Assembly: GCA_009695265.1 (NCBI GenBank)
Contig: SIBE01000015.1
Coordinates: forward strand, 1-32,937
DNA: 32,937 nucleotides
Source: Pedosphaera sp.
Lineage (GTDB): Bacteria > Verrucomicrobiota > Verrucomicrobiia > Limisphaerales > SIBE01
Direction: 5' to 3'
This document shows, piece by piece, positions 1 through 7,714 of this stretch. A model generated the notes under the pieces. That model was given only the letters and a program-made list of their open reading frames with translations, was not told the origin of the DNA and ran no database searches. Position numbers and translations under genes: made by a program. Each line of letters begins with the position of its first letter. Positions within the stretch are counted from its first letter, which is position 1.

Positions 1-584
1 GTGCCGACGTGGGCAATGATCGCGTCCGCGCCAGCCTCAGCCATCGCCTTCGCCTCCGCGGGCGTGGCGACATACACAATCGTGAACAGCTCCATCTTCC
101 GCGCCAGCCTGACCATTTCGAACTCCTTCTTCACGCTCATGCCGGTTTCTTCAAGAATTTCCCGGAACATGCCGTCCACGATGCAGTGCGTCGGAAAGTT
201 GTTCACCCCGGAAAAGCCCATGTCCTTAACTTTCAGCAACCAATGCCACATGCGGCGCCGAGGGTCCGTTGCATGTACGCCGCAAATGACAGGTATCTCT
301 TCAACAATCGGCAATACTTCATATTCACCGATCTCCATCGCGACCGCATTGGCATCGCCGTAAGCCATCAGCCCGGCCGTGGACCCATGGCCTGCCATTC
401 GAAACCGTCCCGAGTTATAAATGATGATCAAGTCGCCACCGCCGCGTTCGATAAACTTGGCGCTGATGCCAGTTCCAGCGCCGGCTGCGATGATGGCTTG
501 CCCTTTGGCCAGGGTGGCACGCAGCCGTTCGATGACTTCTTTGCGAGTGTAGGGGTTGCCCTTACCGGTCCAGGGATTTGGCAT
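1..584 (-). CDS. Phosphoenolpyruvate hydrolase-like TIM-barrel protein, C-terminus cut off by window edge
   Basis: The minus strand is open from an ATG at 584 to the window edge and gives about 194 residues. It starts MPNPWTGKGNPYTRKEVIER and contains GAGTGISAKFIERGGGDLI, then IYNSGRFRMAGHGS, then GVHATDPRR and GVNNFPTHCIVDG. These segments match what I know of the PEP-hydrolase-like (TIM-barrel) family, proteins of roughly 270-290 residues. The reaction of the bacterial members is not firmly established, so no substrate is assigned. The plus-strand frames here are shadows of this gene. The last visible residues (AEAGADAIIAHVGT) fit a late barrel strand, so roughly the last third of the protein lies outside. 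It is divergent from the oxidoreductase at 980 and separated from it by 395 bp. Family assignment is fairly sure; function is open. Confidence 0.85.
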   Translation of the reverse strand, partial: MPNPWTGKGNPYTRKEVIERLRATLAKGQAIIAAGAGTGISAKFIERGGGDLIIIYNSGRFRMAGHGSTAGLMAYGDANAVAMEIGEYEVLPIVEEIPVICGVHATDPRRRMWHWLLKVKDMGFSGVNNFPTHCIVDGMFREILEETGMSVKKEFEMVRLARKMELFTIVYVATPAEAKAMAEAGADAIIAHVG

Positions 585-979
585 AGAGAAAAGTTTGGAT
601 TGCTACAGGTTTGTTGACGCTTGCTTTGACCGTTCGGACAGGATTCGCCGATGCATCGAGGCGTCTAAACGGACGCAAAGCATTTCGCAAAATTCCAGCA
701 AACATTGCTCTGTTTCACCAAGAAATGCAACTCCGCACTCGCCCAGTGCAAAGATTTAGGAATTCTCTTTGCGAAAAGTAGGTAGTCCCAGCTTGAGCCG
801 GTGCCGGCGTGAAAGTCTGTTAAAGCAGCGATTCCATGCGGGTCGCTCATAGTGCGCCGTTCAAAAATGAATTGTTGAGTTCAATGTTCGAGGTTGACCC
901 GAAACCAAACACGAGTAATCTGACACAATCGCCTCACAACGTGTGATCAAACATAAATGTTTAATCTTTAATCTTTTTT
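585..979. other. Intergenic region between divergent genes
   Basis: This stretch separates two divergent genes and must hold both promoters. Near the oxidoreductase it is AT-rich and ends in T-runs directly before the ATG, with no Shine-Dalgarno sequence. A 61-codon minus-strand frame (665-850, MSDPHGIAALTDFHAGTG...) is open, but I do not recognise it and see no ribosome binding site for it. No strong hairpin or repeat was seen. Confidence 0.5.
894..921 (+). promoter_or_regulatory. Possible sigma-70-type promoter for the Gfo/Idh/MocA gene
   Basis: TTGACC at 894-899 and TAATCT at 916-921 are separated by 16 bases and lie about 60 bp upstream of the ATG at 980. The match is only approximate at both boxes and rests on the enterobacterial consensus, which may not apply well in this phylum. 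Confidence 0.3.
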
Positions 980-2392
980 ATGGAACAGAATAAAAACCTA
1001 TCAATGGCCGGCGGTGATACGCGCCGGGATTTTATCAAGAAAGCCGCGACCGCTGCCGCAGCAGTGGCTACCGTCAACGTCCTGAAAACGCCCGTCTATG
1101 GCCAAAACCAGGCTCCTTCTCCCGGGCGAGTCCTGGGTGCGAACGACCGTATCGGAGTAGCGGTAATCGGCGTCGGCTTTGGCATCGGCAAGAATCACCT
1201 GGAAGGTATTCATAAGAATGCCAGCGCCAATAACGTCGTCGTCCGCGGCGCTTGCGACCTCTTCAACAAGCGCCGTGATTGGGCTAAAGAAACCGCCAAG
1301 CTCAAGGATTCGGATCTCTTTTCCGATCACCGGAAGCTGCTCGAGAGAAAAGATATCGACGCCGTGGTTATCGCCACGCACGATCCGTGGCACGCAGCGA
1401 TCGCCATCGACGCTATGAACGCCGGCAAGAGCGTCTATTGCGAAAAGCCGATGACGCGTTACTTAGGAGAGGCTTTTCAGATCTATGACACGGTCAAAAA
1501 GACGGGACGCATTTTCCAGGTTGGTTCTCAAGGCTGTTCTGCCGGGGGTTGGCATAAAGCGGCTGAATTGATCCAAGGCGGGAAGATCGGGACGCTGATC
1601 TGGGGACAAGGCTATTATTGCCGCAACAGCCCGAAGGGCGAATGGAACTACACAATCGAGGAGGAAACCAAACCGGAAAACCTCGATTGGAATCGCTGGC
1701 TCGGTCCAGTATCGAAACGCCCGTTTAGCGCTGACGCCTTCCATCGCTGGCGGAAATACTACCCTTATTGCTCTGGGTTATTGGGCGACCTCGTGCCGCA
1801 TCGGCTGCATCCGCTGATGCTGGCCAGCGGCAATCCGGAGTTCCCTTCTCGCGTGATGAGCATCGGCACCAGGAATGTTCACACGGATCGCCACACTCCC
1901 GGCACACCGGAGCGGGATGTTCCAGAGCATGTGCAACTCGTAGCGGAATTCCCGAGCGGCTACATGGTCACCATCACTTGCAGCACGGTGAATTCGAGAA
2001 GCCCGAACTTCGTTATCTACGGTCATCAAGCCACACTCGAGATCGGCGACTCAGGCAACGTCGTCCAGATGGTTCCTGAGAGAGCATTCGCCAGTGAGTT
2101 CGAGGATCTTTCGGAAAGCGAACGCAAGGCATTGGCTCTTGATCCGATCAAAGGCCTCCAGCATGAAGACATCCGTGTGCATGAAAAGAATTGGTTTGAT
2201 TGCATCCGCAGCGGCAAGCAGCCGAATGCTGGCATCGAGCTTGCTATTCGCGTTCAGACCGTCATCTCGCTCGCTGAAATGTCCGAGCGCCTGAAGACTG
2301 TGTGTCTGTTCGACGACAAGACGCGCAAGATCAGCGGCACTGACGGCAAGGAAATACAAGCAATTAACTACGGCACTGGACCGATGTCCTAG
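980..2392 (+). CDS. Gfo/Idh/MocA family oxidoreductase with Tat signal
   Basis: This 470-residue protein belongs to the NAD(P)-dependent Gfo/Idh/MocA dehydrogenase family, whose members act on sugars, inositols and related polyols. The N-terminus carries a twin-arginine signal (TRRDFIKKAATAAAAVATVN, about residues 14-33), so the enzyme is probably exported with its cofactor bound, as is common in Verrucomicrobiota and Planctomycetota. The Rossmann nucleotide-binding loop is near residue 60 (GVAVIGVGFGIGKNH). The conserved EKP motif of the catalytic domain is in VYCEKPMTRYL near residue 155. The C-terminal alpha/beta domain follows (WNRWLGP, HRWRKYYPYCSGLLGDL). The start is preceded by a T-rich stretch and no clear ribosome binding site, but the Tat signal placed immediately after it supports this ATG. 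Substrate cannot be read from the sequence. Confidence 0.93.
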   Translation: MEQNKNLSMAGGDTRRDFIKKAATAAAAVATVNVLKTPVYGQNQAPSPGRVLGANDRIGVAVIGVGFGIGKNHLEGIHKNASANNVVVRGACDLFNKRRDWAKETAKLKDSDLFSDHRKLLERKDIDAVVIATHDPWHAAIAIDAMNAGKSVYCEKPMTRYLGEAFQIYDTVKKTGRIFQVGSQGCSAGGWHKAAELIQGGKIGTLIWGQGYYCRNSPKGEWNYTIEEETKPENLDWNRWLGPVSKRPFSADAFHRWRKYYPYCSGLLGDLVPHRLHPLMLASGNPEFPSRVMSIGTRNVHTDRHTPGTPERDVPEHVQLVAEFPSGYMVTITCSTVNSRSPNFVIYGHQATLEIGDSGNVVQMVPERAFASEFEDLSESERKALALDPIKGLQHEDIRVHEKNWFDCIRSGKQPNAGIELAIRVQTVISLAEMSERLKTVCLFDDKTRKISGTDGKEIQAINYGTGPMS

Positions 2393-2417
2393 CTAGACTC
2401 AGTTACTTTGCAAGCAA

Positions 2418-2450
2418 CGGGGTTTCGCGGGACATGCCTGCGAAACCCCG
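2418..2450 (+). terminator. Strong hairpin after the oxidoreductase gene, probable terminator
   Basis: CGGGGTTTCGC (2418-2428) pairs perfectly with GCGAAACCCCG (2440-2450). Three further pairs (one G-T) can close the loop down to about five bases. It begins 25 bp after the stop codon at 2392. The T-run after it is weak (ctcttt), so termination is likely but not certain. Confidence 0.55.
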
Positions 2451-2557
2451 CGCTCTTTCCAGTGCTGGCGAGTCTCGAGGTAGCGCGCTGCTGCGCAATG
2501 GAATCGTCGCGCATACCAAGACACGAGCCTCTTCGCAGCCCCGAAAACTAAAACCGT

Positions 2558-3547
2558 ATGCAGACAGTCGCTCTTGCACGTAACGCCATGGCGACGCGTT
2601 TCGAGATCCTGCTGCACGGTGAAGACGCAGTGGCATTGCGCGCTGCGGCCGAGGAAGCGCTCGATGAAATTGAGCGCTTGGAAGCCCAGCTCAGTCTTTA
2701 CCGGCTCTCCAGCGAAATAAGCGGCATCAATTCGAGGGCTGCCCGTGCGCCTGTGCGAGTTGAACCAGAGCTGTTCCGACTGTTGCAACAGTCTCGGCAT
2801 CTGAGTCAGGAAAGCGACGGCGCGTTCGACATTACTATCGCGCCCTTGGTGCGCTGCTGGGGCTTTATGGGTGGGACAGGAAAAATGCCGGAGCCCCAAA
2901 GCATTGCTGAAGCGCGATCACGCGTCGGCATGCAATTGGTGACTTTGAACGAAGATGATTTTACCATTCGATTCCTCCGGGAAGGGGTCATGATTGATCT
3001 GGGCTCTATTGGTAAAGGCTACGCCTTGGAGCGTGCCGCCGAGATTCTGCGAGACGCAGGTGTCACTTGCGCTCTTCTGCACGGTGGAACCAGCACTGTC
3101 TATGCGATCGGCGCACCGCCCGATGCCGATGCGTGGAAAGTGGCTATCGACGTGCCTGATGTGCGAGGTTCGGAGTACGAGATGAGCGTTGGCTCTGATA
3201 AGAGGGATGCAAAGCCCGTTAAGCCGTTAGCGATGGTGCCTCTGAAAAACGAGGCTCTGTCAGTTTCAGGTGTGCATGGCAAATCGTTTAACTTGAACGG
3301 TAAGATGTACGGCCACGTGATCGATCCTCGAACAGGTGAGCCTGTTCAGGGAGCTCTCTTAGCCGCCGTGATACTGCCCTCCGCCACCGAAACCGATGCT
3401 CTTTCTACAGCGCTGCTCACCTTGGGGGCTTCCGGACATCAGCAAATCGCGAGTCTTCGACCTGGCATGCGCACGTTGCTATTGACGCGAAAGGAGGGCA
3501 CTGAGGATAGGCGCTTAGAATCTAAAGGAATTCTCGAGGCGTTCTGA
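2558..3547 (+). CDS. apbE: FAD:protein FMN transferase, ApbE family, without signal peptide
   Basis: This 329-residue protein is a flavin transferase that moves FMN from FAD onto a Thr/Ser of FMN_bind-type or NqrB/RnfD-type proteins. Visible family motifs are AMATRFEILLHG at the N-terminus, SLYRLSSEISGIN near residue 47, FDITIAPLVRCWGF near residue 88, DLGSIGKGYALERA near residue 150, LLHGGTSTVYAIG, and the C-terminal GHVIDPRTGEPV and TETDALSTALLTLG, which hold the metal/FAD-binding residues. Most ApbE proteins are exported lipoproteins. This one starts directly at the catalytic domain, and an in-frame TAA at 2549-2551 excludes an N-terminal extension, so it appears cytoplasmic. The one candidate substrate visible in the window is the FMN_bind protein at 27971-29389; linking them is inference. 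Confidence 0.94.
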   Translation: MQTVALARNAMATRFEILLHGEDAVALRAAAEEALDEIERLEAQLSLYRLSSEISGINSRAARAPVRVEPELFRLLQQSRHLSQESDGAFDITIAPLVRCWGFMGGTGKMPEPQSIAEARSRVGMQLVTLNEDDFTIRFLREGVMIDLGSIGKGYALERAAEILRDAGVTCALLHGGTSTVYAIGAPPDADAWKVAIDVPDVRGSEYEMSVGSDKRDAKPVKPLAMVPLKNEALSVSGVHGKSFNLNGKMYGHVIDPRTGEPVQGALLAAVILPSATETDALSTALLTLGASGHQQIASLRPGMRTLLLTRKEGTEDRRLESKGILEAF

Positions 3548-3583
3548 TTGGGGAAGGTTCGAGGGAACGAATGAGGAAGGGAT

Positions 3584-3614
3584 GGACGGCCGTTGTCCAA
3601 CACCAGGTGTTTTG
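3584..3614 (+). terminator. Two small hairpins after apbE
   Basis: GGACGG/TTGTCC (3584-3589 and 3593-3598, with two G-T pairs) is followed directly by AACAC/GTGTT (3599-3603 and 3607-3611) and a short T stretch. They lie between apbE and the small membrane-peptide gene. Weak as a terminator; it could be only a pause or attenuation structure. Confidence 0.25.
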
Positions 3615-3650
3615 ATCCGCCGGAAAACGACGAATTACCGGAAGGATAAA

Positions 3651-3755
3651 ATGAACTTGTACGACAACAACGGTGTAACTGAGCCCATGTGGAAGAGTAT
3701 TCTTGGCTGCATTCTAGTGGCTGGCCTTTTCGGCTTGGCGCTAATCGCCCTTTGA
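3651..3755 (+). CDS. Small membrane peptide, 34 residues, unknown function
   Basis: An ATG at 3651 opens a 34-codon frame ending in TGA at 3753-3755. The ATG follows the ribosome-binding-like sequence GGAAGGATAAA, which stands out in a window where such sites are mostly weak. The peptide has a polar N-terminus (MNLYDNNGVTEPMWK) and a single hydrophobic segment (ILGCILVAGLFGLALIAL) reaching to the last residue, as expected of a one-pass or tail-anchored membrane peptide. It lies 103 bp downstream of apbE on the same strand. I do not recognise the family. A link to a membrane redox complex is possible from the neighbour but unproven. A longer minus-strand frame overlaps it but shows no protein features. 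Confidence 0.55.
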   Translation: MNLYDNNGVTEPMWKSILGCILVAGLFGLALIAL

Positions 3756-3843
3756 TCAAGGCCACTGGAACGGCCCAAGACGCACGATCCGATGCAGGGA
3801 TTTGCCCCGCCTCTGGACTGCTGCGATCAAGCGCGCCTTCGCG

Positions 3844-5928
3844 CTAGAACGAGGTCGATCGCAAATTCCATTCCTCCACGACATCTTTCGGGAGGTCGTG
3901 AAGAAAGCGCGAGGGATGTTGGATGATATCGCCGCTGTAACCAGCCGTCATGCGAATCAAGGGATAGCTCAGATAAAGTTCGTCCTTAGCCCTGGTGATC
4001 GCCACATAAAATAATCGCCGCTCCTCCTCCTCATTTTCCGGACGTTCGAGGGAACGCGCCGATGGGAAGAGCCCGTCACAGAGCATAATCACAAAGACGA
4101 CCCTGAACTCGAGGCCTTTGGCTTGATGGATCGTGGAGAGTTTGATTTGCTCGGAGTCTCGGGCCGCTGGTTTATCCTCCACGGTTTCCATAGTTGAAAG
4201 CAAAGCAAGTTGAGTGAGGAATTCCTCAGTGGTCTTAAACTGGAGCGCAAAATTGGCAAGCTGTTCGAGGTCTTCCAATCGGGTGCGATAATTTGGGTAA
4301 TTCTCCTTTAAGTAATCCTCATACCCGGCTTCGGTGATGATCCTCAGCATCTTTGCCGGACTGCTTTTCACCGGTTCACATTCCAGTTGAGCGATTGTAG
4401 CCGTAAATTGAGCCCAAGCTGCGTCGGCCTTTTTTGGCACCCCCTTCACGCACCCTTGTAAAGACGTTGCGAGACGTCGAAGATCACCCGAGGGAAGTTC
4501 ATGTAGCGGCTTCTGACTTCCGGCTTCTGATCGCTGATCCTTCGTCTCGGTTCTCTTTTCTCCGATTTCCCAATCCGTCTTGAATTGATGCCATATTTTC
4601 TCCGCTCCCTTTCCTCCAATGCCAGGCAACAAGCGAACAAGCCTCTTGAAGGAGAGTTCGTCCTGTGGGTTGCTTGTCAGCTTGAGGTATGCGGCGGCAT
4701 CTTTAATATGAGCCTGTTCGAAGAAACGAATGCCGCTGGTGATGCTGAACGGGATATTGCGGCGGGTCAGCTCTAGCTGCATTTCGAGGGCGTGAAAGTG
4801 AGATCTGTAGAGAACGGCCACCTCGTCGAGATTGATCCCTTCGTCACGCAATTCTAAGGCGCGTTGTGCGACAAAAGCTGCCTGTTCACCGGCGTCTCCA
4901 CAAGTCACGACCACCGGCTTCATTCCAGCTTTGCGAGCTGGCGTGAGTTGTTTGGCGAACTGATGGAGGTTCGGCGCGATCGCGGCATTGGCCAAGGCCA
5001 GAATTTCCGGAGTGCTGCGGTAATTGGTTTCGATTTTATAAATTTTGGCGTTTGGGTAACGTTCCGGAAACTGAAGAATGTTTTGGAAGTTCGCTCCGCG
5101 CCATGAGTAGATGCTCTGAGAATCATCACCCACGACCATCACGTTATGATGGCGGGCCGCAAGTAAATCAATCAGATCGCTCTGCAGTTTATTCGTATCC
5201 TGGTATTCATCGACCAAAATGAACTGAAACCGGCTCTGGTACTGCTCGCAAAGATCCTCGTGCTCTTGCAGCAGCCTTAACCAGAGGACGAGAAGATCAT
5301 CGAAATCCATGACGTTGGTCGAGCGTTTGCGTGCTTCAAAACTCCTTTGCACACGCCGGATGTCATCCGCCAGCATTCGGAAATAGTCGTAGTATTCGTC
5401 CAGAATAGCTCGGATCGATTTCTGAGTGTTAACGGCTAGCGAAAAAACCTCTCCCAGCACCTCTGCTTTTGGAAAACGGGTGGCCTTGATATCAATCTTG
5501 GCGTCATCAATGCAGGACTTGAGCAGTTCCTTGGTGTCCTCGCGGTCCAAAATCGTAAAATCAGGCCGAAAGCCAAGCCGATCCGCATGGCGCCGTAAAA
5601 TGCGATTGCCGATAGAATGGAATGTGCCACCCCAGAGCGAGGAAATGTCGTTGCTCAGCACCTCTGTCACGCGCCGCATCATTTCCTTGGCGGCCTTGTT
5701 CGTGAACGTGAGCAATAGGATGCGGTCGGGCGGTATGCCTTGCTCGATGAGATAAGCGACCCTGTACGTCAGCGTCCTAGTTTTGCCCGAGCCAGCCCCA
5801 GCGATTACTAATGCCGGACTCGGAAGCGCCGTCACGGCCGCGCGCTGTTGCTCGTTCAATTCACTGGCATAATCAATCTGCAAATGAATCGGCGCGCGAA
5901 AGGATTGAAGCACATAGTCGCGTGACAT
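3844..5928 (-). CDS. ATP-dependent DNA helicase, UvrD/PcrA/Rep family
   Basis: This 694-residue superfamily 1A 3'-5' helicase has all core motifs in order. These are Walker A AGAGSGKTRTL near residue 42, motif Ia LLTFTNKAAKEM, motif II DEYQDTN near 247, motif III VVGDDSQSIYSWRGA, motif IV ETNYRSTPEIL, motif V TIHQAKGLEFRVVFV and motif VI LFYVAITRAKDELYL near the C-terminus. The expected role is DNA repair or restart by unwinding duplex DNA. Length is typical of the shorter Rep/PcrA-type proteins. A charged, repetitive stretch at about residues 450-475 (TETKDQRSEAGSQK) is unlike the rest and is listed separately. The start is an ATG at 5928, just before LNEQQRAAVTALPSPALV, the usual Q-motif region, which supports it. 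Which of uvrD, pcrA or rep it corresponds to cannot be decided here. Confidence 0.95.
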   Translation of the reverse strand: MSRDYVLQSFRAPIHLQIDYASELNEQQRAAVTALPSPALVIAGAGSGKTRTLTYRVAYLIEQGIPPDRILLLTFTNKAAKEMMRRVTEVLSNDISSLWGGTFHSIGNRILRRHADRLGFRPDFTILDREDTKELLKSCIDDAKIDIKATRFPKAEVLGEVFSLAVNTQKSIRAILDEYYDYFRMLADDIRRVQRSFEARKRSTNVMDFDDLLVLWLRLLQEHEDLCEQYQSRFQFILVDEYQDTNKLQSDLIDLLAARHHNVMVVGDDSQSIYSWRGANFQNILQFPERYPNAKIYKIETNYRSTPEILALANAAIAPNLHQFAKQLTPARKAGMKPVVVTCGDAGEQAAFVAQRALELRDEGINLDEVAVLYRSHFHALEMQLELTRRNIPFSITSGIRFFEQAHIKDAAAYLKLTSNPQDELSFKRLVRLLPGIGGKGAEKIWHQFKTDWEIGEKRTETKDQRSEAGSQKPLHELPSGDLRRLATSLQGCVKGVPKKADAAWAQFTATIAQLECEPVKSSPAKMLRIITEAGYEDYLKENYPNYRTRLEDLEQLANFALQFKTTEEFLTQLALLSTMETVEDKPAARDSEQIKLSTIHQAKGLEFRVVFVIMLCDGLFPSARSLERPENEEEERRLFYVAITRAKDELYLSYPLIRMTAGYSGDIIQHPSRFLHDLPKDVVEEWNLRSTSF
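4510..4572 (-). repeat. Short repetitive insert inside the helicase gene
   Basis: On the coding strand this piece is built from near-copies of a 'gatcag / gaagcc / ggaagtcagaag' theme and encodes KRTETKDQRSEAGSQKP. It keeps the reading frame. From memory, similar RSE/QRSE-rich pieces are scattered through some verrucomicrobial and other genomes, both between and inside genes; I cannot verify this here. It lies between conserved motifs IV and V, where surface insertions are tolerated. Boundaries are approximate. Confidence 0.4.
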
Positions 5929-6020
5929 GACGGAAAGTTAACGACGAAACAGCAATGGGAAAAAGGGAAAACTGATTATTGTCGCACGTAGCGGCGGCCA
6001 GTCCGCTCCCTAAGGATCGG

Positions 6021-6881
6021 TCAAGCAGCGGCCGTTGCGCTAAGCTGCCTCTGCAAACGCTCCAGATTAGCCTCAATCAGCTCCACGTAAATATTCGGTC
6101 CGTCCGGATACGGATCATTGAGGAAAAAGTAAGCTCCTTGAAAACCCTTCTTGATCCGGTCTTGAACGTAGAAACTCCAGAATCCGTGGGTTTTTTGCAT
6201 CAGATCCGAGGCGCTCGAAAACATCGCTCGGGTATTGGTCTTCCCAGCACTGAAACGCTCTGATTCGGCGAATTCCTGGTAGAGGATGGGCAATTTCTCC
6301 ACGTAATCTTCGGCGGCCATCTGGCCCAGCAAATCCGCCGTGCCCAAGGCGAATCCCACAGATCTCTCGAGTTCATCCTGGAACAGTAGAGACTTCAACT
6401 CCACATTCGCGCCAGTGCAGCGAATCATGTTCTGCACCGCCGCAATGTCGTTCGCCTCGAACTCCTGCTCGCCGAGCAGCGCCGCCGCGAACTCCAGGCT
6501 TCGACTGACGTGGATCAATGTGTATTTCGCTCCGGTGCCTTCGTGATCCATTTTGGTTTTCAAATAACCGGTGTCGTGCAACAAAATCGCCAGCAGCCCC
6601 AGCTTGAACATCCGTTGAGTTAAGAGTGGTTCAACCCTCGCCTCATGGCGTCCACGCAATAGCCGCACCATGCAAAGTGTTCCTTGCATCGTATGCTCGA
6701 GATCATGGTAACGCGCGTCGATCGGCTGGTAATCGCGATACTTTCCAGTAAAACAATTGAGCGCCCATGAAAACGCTTTCGGAACAAAAAACCGGTCTGC
6801 ATTGGGGTACATCCCCAAGTAAGAGGCTTGAACTTCGAACTCCACCGCTGCTGAGTCTTTCGTATCAACCAAAAGGCGCAT
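6021..6881 (-). CDS. HD-domain metal-dependent phosphohydrolase-like protein
   Basis: This 286-residue protein shows the HD-superfamily metal-ligand pattern. It has a first histidine in RYHDLEHTMQG (H59/H63), the HD pair in LAILLHDTGYLKTK (H102-D103), a further histidine near 124, and a distal aspartate in GTADLLGQMAAEDY (D183). Such proteins hydrolyse phosphate esters of nucleotides or cyclic nucleotides. No second domain such as a GGDEF, RelA synthetase or HD-GYP extension is seen, so the substrate is unknown. The C-terminal third (FWSFYVQDRIKKGFQGAYFF...) is conserved-looking but I cannot assign it. It is on the same strand as, and 92 bp upstream of, the helicase gene, so the two could be cotranscribed. 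The ATG at 6881 follows an AT-rich leader. Confidence 0.75.
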   Translation of the reverse strand: MRLLVDTKDSAAVEFEVQASYLGMYPNADRFFVPKAFSWALNCFTGKYRDYQPIDARYHDLEHTMQGTLCMVRLLRGRHEARVEPLLTQRMFKLGLLAILLHDTGYLKTKMDHEGTGAKYTLIHVSRSLEFAAALLGEQEFEANDIAAVQNMIRCTGANVELKSLLFQDELERSVGFALGTADLLGQMAAEDYVEKLPILYQEFAESERFSAGKTNTRAMFSSASDLMQKTHGFWSFYVQDRIKKGFQGAYFFLNDPYPDGPNIYVELIEANLERLQRQLSATAAA

Positions 6882-7190
6882 TTTGCGTTTTCTAGCATTT
6901 TTTCATAAAAATGCACGTTTTTTCACACCATGAGCTGAACTCCACTCAGGGCGCGCTCATCTTAGGATGCTGCCAGTGGTAGTGGCTTCTTTGAAGCCAA
7001 AGGATCATCCAGTTGACATCAGCAGGGTCGGGTCATGCGTTGAGGAGCCATCGACAGGCTCCTCCTTCCACTATCAGCCTGGCAGATAGCGCGCCTCGGT
7101 TTTGGCTTGGTCAGGTGTCAGTTTTTTCACGTAAGGAACCGTCGGGATAACGCGCTTGTCTTATCAGCCGCTTTGGAACAAGCTTCGGCC
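6882..7190. other. Intergenic region with two hairpins, upstream of divergent genes
   Basis: The part near 6890-6930 is rich in A and T runs and probably holds the promoter of the HD gene. Further on are a small hairpin GGCTTC/GAAGCC (6984-6989 and 6993-6998) and a second, stronger one at 7042-7064. A frame continuous with the next gene opens at a TTG at 7107, but its first 28 residues look non-coding. Confidence 0.5.
7042..7064. repeat. Inverted repeat, 8-bp stem
   Basis: GAGGAGCC (7042-7049) and GGCTCCTC (7057-7064) form a perfect 8-bp stem with a 7-base loop. It lies between divergent genes, so it is not an obvious terminator; it may be an operator or a copy of a dispersed intergenic repeat. 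Confidence 0.35.
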
Positions 7191-7595
7191 ATGTCTGAAA
7201 TTGGTCAATTTGCCCATCATGGCGCCAACCGAATTACACCGCGTATTCTGAAAGGAATCCATAAACAGCTTCCGTTCTTGAAAGTCGAGTTTGCGACCAT
7301 CCACGCACCGCAGTTTCCGCATCTGGTGGATCAACTGGAGTTTCTGTCCGACGTGGTCGAGGATTTTGCGGAAGGAGCCGCCGAGGATTTACCATACGTC
7401 ACCGTGGCTAGCGCCGCCTTCGCCCTCGTCTATGCCCATCGCCAACTGCATTTAATTTCTGGCTCGGTTCCGATCTTTGGGTACGCGGATGATTCCGGAG
7501 TCGTTCGCACTGTCCTGATCGAGCACGAACGAGTGTTATCAGATTACGCTGAGAAAAACGGGTTGGAGTGGTCCAAAATTACACTGAAAGCCTGA
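7191..7595 (+). CDS. DUF1232/YkvA-like protein
   Basis: The preferred start is the ATG at 7191, giving 134 residues (MSEIGQFAHHGANRITPRI...). The C-terminal half, YVTVASAAFALVYAHRQL followed by VPIFGYADDSGVVRTVLIEH, resembles the DUF1232 (YkvA) pattern in which a hydrophobic segment is followed by a short 'P.fGy.DD' turn. The biochemical role of that family is not known. Most members are small and membrane-associated; here the hydrophobic part is modest. The frame could begin earlier (TTG at 7107), but the extra residues show no pattern and the ATG start gives a sensible N-terminus. It stands alone between the divergent HD gene and the convergent dus gene. Confidence 0.7.
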   Translation: MSEIGQFAHHGANRITPRILKGIHKQLPFLKVEFATIHAPQFPHLVDQLEFLSDVVEDFAEGAAEDLPYVTVASAAFALVYAHRQLHLISGSVPIFGYADDSGVVRTVLIEHERVLSDYAEKNGLEWSKITLKA

Positions 7596-7601
7596 TATGC
7601 C

Positions 7602-7618
7602 GTGGAGGAATTCTCCAC
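7602..7618 (+). terminator. Hairpin just after the DUF1232-like gene
   Basis: GTGGAG (7602-7607) and CTCCAC (7613-7618) flank a five-base loop, beginning seven bases after the stop codon. There is no T-run, so a role in transcript ending is only possible. Confidence 0.3.
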
Positions 7619-7714
7619 CGCTGTGGTCTGCGGCATCATTGGGTTCCCCGATTAAACCGCCGACAATCTGCCTGAATCGGACTCAGCCATTACGCCTCTC
7701 GTTTCACTACCGAA

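Noticed and set aside
9-617. Long plus-strand frame of 202 codons at the left edge, and another at 1-363
   Set aside because: Both are shadows of the minus-strand PEP-hydrolase-like gene, whose translation has clear conserved motifs while the plus-strand translations are low in recognisable structure.
665-850. Minus-strand 61-codon frame in the first intergenic region
   Set aside because: No ribosome binding site, no recognisable motif, and length within chance for this base composition.
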